NCBI GenBank assembly: GCA_942491145.1
Contig: CALOBC010000014.1
Coordinates: forward strand, 1 to 64,000
Direction of reading: 5' to 3'
DNA: 64,000 nt
Source: CAXQUZ01 sp942491145
GTDB lineage: Bacteria > Myxococcota_A > UBA796 > UBA2385
Part shown: positions 11,061 through 18,931 of the stretch, piece after piece
How positions within the stretch are numbered: position 1 is the stretch's first letter
Layout of the letters: the number at the start of each line of letters is the position of its first letter
The notes under the pieces: generated by a model
Database searches by the model: none
What the model was told of the DNA's origin: nothing
Seen by the model: only the letters and a program-made list of their open reading frames with translations
Position numbers and translations under genes: made by a program

Positions 11061-13375
11061 AGCTGCCCACGCTCAAGCTGAGCTTCCGGGGGCGCTCCCG
11101 TGCCGACTCGGGCCGCTATCGTGTGTTGCTGTTTGGGGATGGGGGCGTGCAGGTGTCCCCCTGGCTGGAGCAGCCCACCAACAACGACGCGCCCGTCTGG
11201 CTCGACCTTGAGGCGCTTGAGCTTCAGGCCGTGCGGGTCACCCCGTGGCGGGGACACGGACTGGCGGGTGGTCCACGCACTGGTGAGGGCCTGCCGGGGG
11301 CCGATGCTCCGGCAGTCCCGGGGCGGGGTGCGGGCGTCCATGTGTTCATCCGCGATGGACTGGACCGCCCCATCGGGCACGGTGTGGTGACCGGGTGCCA
11401 CGCGCCGCTCCCGATTGGGCTGCGCGCCCATGCTGACTGGGACTTCGACTGGGCGCGAGCCGACAAGATCCCCCGTCACTTCCGTGCATCGACACTGACG
11501 GGGCCCGCCGTCGAGCGGCAAGTCGACACGGGCAAGCGCAGCCGCTGGCTCGGCCCCTGGTCGGGTGGCGCCGGCTGGCGGAGCTTCTTTTCTGTTGCGG
11601 TGGCGAAGCGACGCAAGCCCATTGATCTGGAGCGAGAAGCCAGCTTTGGTCCGTTGGCCCAGTACATTGGACAGAACGCGGATGGCACCACCCGCTTTAA
11701 CGCCATGCTGATGGAGCAGGGGCTGCTGACGGAGGCGCTCGGCCCGGCGCACCAAGGGGACCACCCCTGGCTCTGGGAGATCGTTCGCTTTGCGCAGGCC
11801 ACCGGCATCCCGCGCCGCAGCATCGACAATGGGGCGGGTGAGGTGGACAACACCGAGCCAGCGGCAGTCCAGGTGGCGCAGGACCTGGCCAACACAGGCT
11901 GGATTGCGCGGGGCATTGTGGACGACGGGGGGCTCCAGGATGCGAAGCGAACCGACGACACCGACTTGCTGAACCGCCTCATCGGTGGGCTGTGCCCCCA
12001 CGAACCCCATGTGGTGAGCGCCAACGGTCACCGACACCTTGTGTGGGCGTTTACCTGGCATGGCGACGGGGCCGAGCGACTTGAGCAGGACGGGGTCTGG
12101 CTGGCCCCCGGGGGCGCGAGCTCCGCCGGCCGGATGCCCGACTTGGAGGTGTGGTCGACCGCGGTGGAGCCCCTTGCTGGCCCTGTCCGCTTCACCCACC
12201 CCGCCGGCTTGTGTTGCATTCGGGTGCGGTGGCCCGGCGCAGCGTGGGTTCCCCTCACGCCGTCAGCGGGGGGGACCGGCGCGCCCGACTCGGTGCATCC
12301 CTGGGATCACGCCAAGCGGCTGGTGCGTCAGGCGATGCTCGTGGCGGGCCAGATCGACTGGCACGTGGCCCGTGGACACTTCTACGTGGAGCAGCTCTGC
12401 GTCGCGCTCTGCAGCCACTTGCGGAGCGACAACCGGGCGCTGTGGGACGACGGCGACCACCCCCTGCTCGCACTGCTTTGGCCGTTCATCCGCTCCGCGG
12501 ACCAGATGAACCGCTTCGGCGAAGAGACGCTGTTCACGGGCAGTGGCCTGCTGTCCGCCGCCACCAGCCTGTCCACAGAGGGCACCACCGGCCGATTGCG
12601 CCGTCAGCTTGTCTCATGGGGCTGGCACGAGTTTGAGCCGCCAGCACCCCTCACACCGGAAGACCGGTTTCGGAAGGCAGGACGCGTGGTGTGGGACGCC
12701 ATCGGTGCCTTTGTTGCCGACTCGGATCTCGAGCTCGACGTGCTGGGCGCGGGCCAACCGCTCGGGGATGCGGTGCGACACACCCTCCAGCGCGTTGTGG
12801 AGACGATGTCCGACGGTGTGGGCCCTGCGGCACCATGGTGGTCCACTGGGGGAGACCCGCCGGTCGGCTGGCCCCTCGATCCCGACGTCGCCACCGAGCG
12901 GGTCGCCGCACCGGTCGCCCGCACCACGGTCCGCACACCCCCGGTCGCTCCGGCCTCCTGGAAGGCGCTTGCGCAGCACGCCATCTGGTGCGCGACGTTC
13001 CTGCACGACTGGATCGGCGGCAGTCAGTTTCACGATGGCAGCCAAGTTCTGCGGGCACCGCTGGGTCTGCAGTGGGACCGGATGCCCCGGGGTGGAGAGT
13101 CGCTGGCCACCCATGGCCCTCCGCCGGCCCACGCGGGTCTGCAGCTTGCGCTGTCCGAGCTCATTGGCCGCCACCGCTGGGGGGAGCTTGGCAAGGCCGA
13201 CGTGGAGCGGGAGCCCGGCTCCCATGCCGCGGCCTATGCGGTGTTGGTGGGCCACATTGGGGCGGCCTTGGACCAGGCGGAGGCGGTCGGTGAGCTCACG
13301 GCGGCCGATCGAGCGGCCTTGGTGCCTCAGATTGGCCGGGACGGAGGGCGGATTCGCGGACGCATCAATGTGTAG
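11057..13375 (+). CDS. Lipoxygenase-fold protein, iron site apparently degraded
   Basis: 772 residues; the ATG overlaps the upstream stop as ATGA. The C-terminal two thirds follow the lipoxygenase pattern: PWDHAKRLVRQA (family WxxAK), DWHVARGHFYVEQLCVALCSHLR near residues 435-452, DHPLLALLWPF, then AIWCATFLHDWI near 643-653 with GSQVLRAP, and a C terminus ending RINV. By this alignment two iron histidines are kept (about H436 and H650). The first histidine of the H-x4-H pair is replaced by glycine, and the usual Asn/His four residues after the second-helix histidine is also glycine. The carboxyl end is Val rather than Ile. Lipoxygenases add oxygen to polyunsaturated fatty acids; this one may be inactive, may use another metal, or may be structural. 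The N-terminal 350 residues are unassigned. Confidence 0.6.
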   Translation: MKLPTLKLSFRGRSRADSGRYRVLLFGDGGVQVSPWLEQPTNNDAPVWLDLEALELQAVRVTPWRGHGLAGGPRTGEGLPGADAPAVPGRGAGVHVFIRDGLDRPIGHGVVTGCHAPLPIGLRAHADWDFDWARADKIPRHFRASTLTGPAVERQVDTGKRSRWLGPWSGGAGWRSFFSVAVAKRRKPIDLEREASFGPLAQYIGQNADGTTRFNAMLMEQGLLTEALGPAHQGDHPWLWEIVRFAQATGIPRRSIDNGAGEVDNTEPAAVQVAQDLANTGWIARGIVDDGGLQDAKRTDDTDLLNRLIGGLCPHEPHVVSANGHRHLVWAFTWHGDGAERLEQDGVWLAPGGASSAGRMPDLEVWSTAVEPLAGPVRFTHPAGLCCIRVRWPGAAWVPLTPSAGGTGAPDSVHPWDHAKRLVRQAMLVAGQIDWHVARGHFYVEQLCVALCSHLRSDNRALWDDGDHPLLALLWPFIRSADQMNRFGEETLFTGSGLLSAATSLSTEGTTGRLRRQLVSWGWHEFEPPAPLTPEDRFRKAGRVVWDAIGAFVADSDLELDVLGAGQPLGDAVRHTLQRVVETMSDGVGPAAPWWSTGGDPPVGWPLDPDVATERVAAPVARTTVRTPPVAPASWKALAQHAIWCATFLHDWIGGSQFHDGSQVLRAPLGLQWDRMPRGGESLATHGPPPAHAGLQLALSELIGRHRWGELGKADVEREPGSHAAAYAVLVGHIGAALDQAEAVGELTAADRAALVPQIGRDGGRIRGRINV

Positions 13376-13696
13376 GCGAACCACAGCGCTGGCATCATAG
13401 ATCGACGGGGTTGCGTTGTGCTCGCCGTGGTTGTGGCGGGCTTCGGTGGGTCCCGATTCGGACCTCTCCAGCGGCGAGCTGGGGACCCCCGCCGGACCCT
13501 TGAGCCAGCCGGAGGCCGGTGTGGGCACCGGGTGCCGGAGGGCGCGCGTGCCTCCGATGAAGTGGCGATGCACGCCTGTGGCTCCGAAGGCACACTCCGC
13601 CGCCGCGCCACCAGACCAGGTACTCTCCGGTGCCCCATACTGTACTTTGTCTCGCCACTGCCGAGGAAGTCCCTGCCTGAGTCCGTCCATCCGGGC
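13376..13696. other. Intergenic region before the helicase stub
   Basis: About 320 bases without a supportable gene. Frames here are open by high GC only. It should contain the promoter of the truncated helicase gene, but no clear promoter or terminator was found. Confidence 0.4.
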
Positions 13697-14176
13697 TTGC
13701 ACGAGTCCGTCATCACCCATGCCCTCGATGAGGCGCTCCAGAAGCTCGAGGCGGACGGTCACCTCACCGAGCGACAAAAGCAGCAGCTCGACTGGCTGGA
13801 CGACGCCATGTCCCGGCACGTCGCAGATCGCGTGCGCGCCGCCGTTGCAGCACTGGGCGGGGACCTCGCCGCGCGGGCCGCGTTGATCCGACGTGTGCTC
13901 GCCGCTGTGGACCCCGCACTCGTCCCTGGGGAGGCCCCACTCCCCACACGGGACGCACTCACGTGGGTCGGGCCGGCTCCTGGCGGACAGCTCGGCACAC
14001 CACGACCCCCCAAGCGCCCCGAGCACGGGCTCGTGCACCCCTCGTTGTTGTTCAATGGGGCCCAGGATATCTCGCTCGTGCATGAGCTTCGCCGAGAGCT
14101 CGCCAGTGCGGACGCGGTCGACGCCATCGTGTCGTTTCTGCGGTGGTCCGGTCTTCGGTTGTTGTCCGACCTGTGA
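13697..14176 (+). pseudogene. PLD/DEAD-type helicase (DUF3427-like), N-terminal stub cut by an IS
   Basis: The frame from TTG 13697 reads LHESVITHALDEALQKLEAD, a helical region, then PEHGLVHPSLLFNGA, a gap of a few residues, and LVHELRRELASADAVDAIVSFLRWSGLRLL. This is the characteristic N terminus of large helicases that join a phospholipase-D-like nuclease domain to a DEAD/DEAH motor and often a DUF3427 tail. Such proteins are frequently found in phage-defence islands. The homology stops at base 14171, exactly where the IS1634-like element begins, and two codons later a stop is read from the element. No other piece of the helicase is found on the far side of the insertions, so the gene is dead. 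The true start is uncertain; the frame stays open upstream without a good ribosome site. Confidence 0.6.
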
Positions 14177-16030
14177 CTCCCGGGGTCTACGGCCCAGCCC
14201 TCCCATTTTCCGTTCGCCGTGGTGGCACGCGAAACACATCCGCGGAAATGTCGAGCAGCTCAAGCACTTCGAGAGCAGGCTCGGGCAGCTTCGGCAGCTG
14301 CCGAACCCACGGACCACCTGGCTGGCGTAGCGAAGTGGCAATGACCCCCTCGAACCAGACCAGGGCCATCTCGGTCGTTAGGTTGTCGTCGGGCTTCTTG
14401 CGAAAGGGGTGGAGAATGCCCTGGCCACGGTCCTTCATCGCCGCGCGCAGCGTGAACTGGATGTAGTTGCGCACCATCAGGGCCACCATGAAGATGAAGC
14501 CGAGTGCTCGGATGCGGCTGGGCGTGTCGAGGAACACGGGTGCGACGGCCGCGGGGCCCTTGAGCCAGCGGAAGCCGGTGTGGCCCTCGATGAGCGACTG
14601 GTAGCGGTACTCGGAGAGAACGCGGTCGTCGTCCCACTCCTCGGTGGACCAGTCGGTGACGAGCACGAAGCAGGAAGCGTGCCGGCGGGCGCGGGCGATG
14701 ACCTCATTGTCGCGGACGAGGTGGACCTGGGGCACGTAGACCGTGCGCGTCTCGGGGGGCGGGGCGTCCTTGCGGGGACGGCCGCGCTTGGACCGCTTCT
14801 CGACAACTTGGCGCTCTTCGACCGTGACGCTGGCGGCATGCCACTTGAGCTTCCTCACCAGCGGCCCCACCGCCTGTTCCGCATCCGCCGCACACGCGTA
14901 TTCCTCTGCCAGCAGCCGCTTGTGGGTCTTCTGCAGCTTGGCGGCCTCGCGCTCGAGCTTGCCGTCAATGCTGCTGTCGAATCGGGCCTCCAGGTCATCG
15001 GAGTGGACGACGAGGCAACGGAACAGCTCGAGGCTCTCGACCGGAGATTCGTTGGGCGACGGCGCCGGGAACGCAATATTAAACGCCCCCGTCCTCGACA
15101 TCCCTCGGTAGTGGCGCATCGGATCGGCCTTCTTGGCCCCGGGCTTCGTGGCGAGAATGGGCCAGTCCGCGACATCGGGCGCATGCGACCAGACCTCGTC
15201 AATGAGCTCCCCGCGGACATTGAAGGTCTTGGGCACGAGGCTCACGAAGTGGAAGCCGCTGCCGGTGAGCAGCCCCAACGTCTCGCCGTCGACGAGCTTG
15301 CAGTCGGCGACGACCGTGACGTCGTCGGGTGCCGGAAGGAGCGCCCCCAGCTTGGAGAGGTGTCCTCGGTTCGCCACTGAGTCGGAGGTGTTGCCGTCGT
15401 GCAGGCCCATCGTCAGCGGCACGCCGCAGCTGCCGTGTATGCACATGCCGAAGACCAGCTGCTTGAGGTCCGGGCGGTGGTCTTTCGAGAACCCGTGGGC
15501 CGGGGTCGGTCCACCGACATGGCCGTCGTACACGCCATAGAGCTTCGCGGTGGTCTGGTCGAGGTGAGCCGAAAAGGGCTGCTCGAGCTGAGCCCCGAGG
15601 AACCCCACGACGGTCTCACCGAGCAAGGTGTCGGTCCCGATAGCGTCGAAGCGGTCGAGGGCCTGGCCAAGTCGGGTGTCGTGGAACCACGTGGGCTGGG
15701 CACCTTCCCCCAGCAGCAGTTCGAAGTCGGTGTTCGCGAAGCGGGTGTCCATCCGCCACAGCGCGACCCGGCCGGAGAGGATGTTGAGCACCATCACCGC
15801 GAGGCACTGGGCATCGGAGGCGTGTGCGAGCTTGTGCTTCGGGAGGTGCCGGTCCACCACGTCCATGACGCCGAGCTTGTCCAAGCACGCGCGGATGACG
15901 GGAAGGTGGCCGACGACGGCGTTGCTGACTTCGAGTTCGGGAAAGGACATGCGAGCAGATCACCCGTTGGGCGGGAACGGGCTGCTCGACGGCTGTCAGG
16001 CCTACGTCAGGGAAAATGTCGGTGCGGCAG
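14171..16030 (-). mobile_element. IS1634-like insertion sequence
   Basis: The left end is placed at TGTGACTCCCG (14171), because the same 11 bases start the end of the second related element at 38637 and because helicase homology stops here. The right end is less certain: within the 82 bases above the transposase start no clean inverted copy is seen, only a weak GGGTCAACC at about 16027, which coincides with the stop codon of the next transposase gene. The two elements therefore abut or one is inserted at the edge of the other. Confidence 0.6.
14187..15950 (-). CDS. IS1634-family transposase (DUF4277 N-terminal domain)
   Basis: A 587-residue DDE transposase. The N terminus (VVGHLPVIRACLDKLGVMDV, then DRHLPKHK) is the DUF4277 domain found at the head of IS1634-type enzymes. 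The catalytic core follows: HLDQTTAKLYGVYDG (first acidic residue), the LVFGMCIHGSCGVPL strand, VVADCKLVDGETL (second) and YQSLIEGHTGFRWLKGP (third, glutamate). A Lys/Arg-rich insertion RSKRGRPRKDAPPPE is present. The gene appears full length and intact, ending ENGRAGP close to the element end. It is related to, but not a copy of, the truncated transposase at 38651. Confidence 0.85.
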   Translation of the reverse strand: MSFPELEVSNAVVGHLPVIRACLDKLGVMDVVDRHLPKHKLAHASDAQCLAVMVLNILSGRVALWRMDTRFANTDFELLLGEGAQPTWFHDTRLGQALDRFDAIGTDTLLGETVVGFLGAQLEQPFSAHLDQTTAKLYGVYDGHVGGPTPAHGFSKDHRPDLKQLVFGMCIHGSCGVPLTMGLHDGNTSDSVANRGHLSKLGALLPAPDDVTVVADCKLVDGETLGLLTGSGFHFVSLVPKTFNVRGELIDEVWSHAPDVADWPILATKPGAKKADPMRHYRGMSRTGAFNIAFPAPSPNESPVESLELFRCLVVHSDDLEARFDSSIDGKLEREAAKLQKTHKRLLAEEYACAADAEQAVGPLVRKLKWHAASVTVEERQVVEKRSKRGRPRKDAPPPETRTVYVPQVHLVRDNEVIARARRHASCFVLVTDWSTEEWDDDRVLSEYRYQSLIEGHTGFRWLKGPAAVAPVFLDTPSRIRALGFIFMVALMVRNYIQFTLRAAMKDRGQGILHPFRKKPDDNLTTEMALVWFEGVIATSLRQPGGPWVRQLPKLPEPALEVLELLDISADVFRVPPRRTENGRAGP

Positions 16031-16032
16031 GG

Positions 16033-17889
16033 TCAACCCCTTGATCGGCAGCCGGTTCGGAAGGTTCCGCCCGGTTCGACCCGGTGTCCTGCATGAACAG
16101 CCGCTTCAGAGAGTACCATCCTTCGTGCGTATTGGGCTGCCGACAATGCCCCAGGGACTTCGTGTCGACTGTCTACCACCGTCAACGACAGTTGTTTCCG
16201 AGCCGTTGGACGCGGTGACGCGAGGCACTTTGGCCGTCTTGGGCATACCATGCAGACCCTCGGCGGTGCCCGAAACACCATTCGTAGCTTGTCGGCTGCA
16301 CGTTGCGCTTCCGCGGTCGTGAGGGTCAGCTTGGCCCCTTCTGGGCAGACCATCATCGGAGTCCCTTCCTCACGGCGCCAGTCCGGCCTCTTCCGCAAGA
16401 CCGCCGTCCAGTCGACCTTGTCAAGCACCTCTCCCAGATGGCGTTCCTTCTCCTCCAGGCTGGCAATTGGCGGCGCGATGTGGGCAGGGGGCTCTGGCTG
16501 CGTGAGTGACTGTGGGTCGAAGAGTGGCGGCGGCGGGTCCTTCTCGGACTCTGCCCTGTTTTGTTGTGGCTCCCTGTCGGCGGGCGGTGGGTTTGCGGCG
16601 AAACCCAAGGCGATGCGCAGGTTCCACACAAACAGCCCAACCAATGATGCAAACTCCTGTCCCGGAAGATGGTAGCTGAAGATGCGGTCGAGGCCCAGCT
16701 CACGGTCCTCTTGAAGGAATCGGTTCTCAATCGCGGTGCGTCCGAAGTACGCCGCGACCACGTCGCTCGCGGGCCAGGCCGATGGGTCCAGGTCTGCGGC
16801 GAACAGTTCGACCTGCCAGTCTCCAATCAACTGTCCCCGGGTGGCTTCGTCGCGAGTTCGCGCGAATCTCGACGCTACGATTCGGACGTCAACGGCACTG
16901 TACTCGGAGCCGTCGGCACGACGGGTGTGTTTGCCAGGAAGTACAGTCACAACCCCCAGATCTGCCGCCCACCGCTCCGGGCCGCCGCCCGAGTCCGGCA
17001 CGCGACACCATGTTGCATTGTTGAGACGTTCCAACACATCGGGCTGCCGAAACAGCTTGGGACGGGTGAACCTCGTAACGAACGGAACCTGAGCCGCTCG
17101 AAAGCAGTGAAGGTCAGGTGTAGAGCCGTAGGCTCCATCCGCTCGCACCACACAACGTGACAGCGGGTGGTCGACGCGGTCTGCGAACTGTTGGACGACC
17201 TTCAGCGCCGCCGGCAGGTCCGTTCGGTGGTCCCCATTGCCGCGCTCGAGGTGGGCGGCAAGCCAAGCGCCCGAACCATTGTGCTGCAGAGTGGACCGGT
17301 GAAGCTGTACGTCTCCACGTTTTCGTCCGGGGTAGCCTGCACTGGCGAAAGCGGCGGAGCGGCGGGTACCTTCAGGTGTTCCGTCAAGCGAGGGTAGCGC
17401 ACGGTGGCGAAGGACGGTGACGGTCCCGTCGAGATCGAAGACATGCCAGTCCTCGCCGAGCGCGTCGCGACACCGTACCGTCGGATGGGCGAGGACGGGC
17501 CCCAATCCGGTGCAATCAACCAACAGTGCGGTTGAGTTGTCTCGCAGAATGGAGGGATCAACTTTGGCCAGCGTTCGGGAGATTGCCGCGCTTGATGGCA
17601 AGTTGCTTCGACCGGCGACAGCGCTGAGCTGTTGCCGAATTCTGGCCAGCCGCGAGCAGAACCCACGAAGTCCGCCCTTGGCACCGGCCGCGAAGTAGTA
17701 GAGGAAGAAGACGAAGGCATCCAAGCCTGAGTAGCCCCCCTCACGACGAACACGGAGCGAGTCTGCGATGTTCTCCAGCTCGCCCCATTTTTGGAGCCGC
17801 GCGATGAGGTCCAGACCTTGGGCCAGGTCATCGGGAATGTGGTCGGCCGCTGGTCGGCTGCGGGTGACGCTGAGGGCGGAACGTGACAT
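16033..17889 (-). CDS. DDE transposase (IS4-superfamily type)
   Basis: A 618-residue transposase different from its neighbour. It has a helical N terminus (LDLIARLQKWGELENIADSL), a catalytic core with WHVFDLDGTVTV (first aspartate), CVVRADGAYGS (second) and RTAIENRFLQEDRELGLDR (glutamate, the Y-(2)-R-(3)-E-(6)-K region of IS4-type enzymes), and a C-terminal cysteine pair VCMVCPRRPKCL that could bind zinc. The gene is uninterrupted. Its last codons run up to the IS1634-like element, so its own terminal repeat on that side may have been lost. I cannot name the IS family with confidence. Confidence 0.8.
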   Translation of the reverse strand: MSRSALSVTRSRPAADHIPDDLAQGLDLIARLQKWGELENIADSLRVRREGGYSGLDAFVFFLYYFAAGAKGGLRGFCSRLARIRQQLSAVAGRSNLPSSAAISRTLAKVDPSILRDNSTALLVDCTGLGPVLAHPTVRCRDALGEDWHVFDLDGTVTVLRHRALPSLDGTPEGTRRSAAFASAGYPGRKRGDVQLHRSTLQHNGSGAWLAAHLERGNGDHRTDLPAALKVVQQFADRVDHPLSRCVVRADGAYGSTPDLHCFRAAQVPFVTRFTRPKLFRQPDVLERLNNATWCRVPDSGGGPERWAADLGVVTVLPGKHTRRADGSEYSAVDVRIVASRFARTRDEATRGQLIGDWQVELFAADLDPSAWPASDVVAAYFGRTAIENRFLQEDRELGLDRIFSYHLPGQEFASLVGLFVWNLRIALGFAANPPPADREPQQNRAESEKDPPPPLFDPQSLTQPEPPAHIAPPIASLEEKERHLGEVLDKVDWTAVLRKRPDWRREEGTPMMVCPEGAKLTLTTAEAQRAADKLRMVFRAPPRVCMVCPRRPKCLASPRPTARKQLSLTVVDSRHEVPGALSAAQYARRMVLSEAAVHAGHRVEPGGTFRTGCRSRG

Positions 17890-18276
17890 GCTGACTCCAG
17901 TCGAAGAAGGCCGCCACGAGGTCTGTCGTGGTTGGGAGCCTCCTGGGACCCTGTCAGGATTTCCGGGAGGCCTCGGCTTTCTTCGGATGGTCGGCGAACG
18001 GACTCCAGAACTGCGCGATAATCAGTGTTCTGATGGATCCGTTTCCCGTGGGCTTGCCGAAGTTCGACCTCCGCTCCTTGGGGGTCCAGCCAACGCATTC
18101 GGAGACCACCACCCGCCCGAAATGTCTTGGGGATAGACCTTCGGCGCGCCAGCGTGGCCGGCGGTGCCACCTCGATGGACGCTGGGTCGAGGTCAGGTCG
18201 CCGTCGTTTCGGATCCAGCCGGGTGCGGGTGCCCGACATCTTCTCTCGCACGTCAATGCCGCCACCCGTCAGCACT
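17890..18276. other. Upstream region of the second transposase
   Basis: About 385 bases between the transposase start and the end of the next gene. A minus-strand frame is open through it (WLDPQGAEVELRQAHGKRI and so on) but it runs into the transposase in the wrong frame. It may be a short element-borne gene or chance. The element's outer end should lie near 18275, where the neighbouring host gene stops with KTLKV; no clear terminal inverted repeat was found. Confidence 0.35.
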
Positions 18277-18795
18277 CTAAACTTTAAGCGTCTTGTGCAC
18301 CTGGTGGAGGGTGGGGTTGCGGCGGGTGGCCTCGTAGAGTGTGGTCTCCCACCCCTGCGACGCTGCGGTGGCCATGACGCCCAGAAACCGCAGCTCGTCC
18401 TTCGGATCGGGGGGTAGCGTCGGGACGGAGGCCGTCGTGAAGGCCCATCGCACCCCGAGCTCCGACACGGGAGTGCGGAACGCGGTGCTCGCTCGTCCGC
18501 CGCCGATGGCGTCCGTGGCGGCCATCATCCATGTCCGTCCGAGTCGCTCCAGCGGCGTCTGGGTGGGGGTCAGCGTGGTCACGAACGGCAGGTCCAGCGG
18601 GATGGGGCGGGGCTCCAGCACGTGCATGGCCGAGAGGCGGGTTGGCAAGAACTCCGGCGGGGTGGCCCTTGCCGTGGGGGACATGAGGCCGAGGGCCACC
18701 CCAGCCCACAGCATCAGGAGCGCTGGTCGCCTACCCCATGCCGGCGCGCGCTGGGCCGCTCGGGTCGTCCGGCAGGGTCTCGGCTTCGCACTCAC
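18277..18795 (-). CDS. Exported hypothetical protein, possibly truncated at its C terminus
   Basis: 172 residues from a GTG preceded by GAAGAGGGCGG. An Arg-rich start is followed by a hydrophobic LLMLWAGVALGLMSPTARA signal peptide, so the product is probably exported. The mature part has no recognised domain; it contains PLDLPFVTTLTPTQTPLERLG and TTLYEATRRNPTLHQVHKTL. The stop falls at the presumed edge of the transposase region, so the original end may have been lost. The gene lies 136 bases downstream of the FG-GAP lipoprotein gene on the same strand and may belong to its transcription unit. Confidence 0.5.
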   Translation of the reverse strand: MSAKPRPCRTTRAAQRAPAWGRRPALLMLWAGVALGLMSPTARATPPEFLPTRLSAMHVLEPRPIPLDLPFVTTLTPTQTPLERLGRTWMMAATDAIGGGRASTAFRTPVSELGVRWAFTTASVPTLPPDPKDELRFLGVMATAASQGWETTLYEATRRNPTLHQVHKTLKV

Positions 18796-18931
18796 GGGCC
18801 GCCCTCTTCAGTGGCACCGGGGGGTGCGAATGCACACCGTATCACAGCACGCGGGTGCGGCGAGCAGGGCGGCCCGGCCTCGAAGATCGGCTCGCAGTGC
18901 CCCACTTCGGAGTGCGGACCCGGCCCGTCGG

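Noticed and set aside
17202..18275. Minus-strand frame reading from 18275 into the second transposase
   Set aside because: Its second half overlaps the transposase in another frame; the first part has no recognisable motif or ribosome site.
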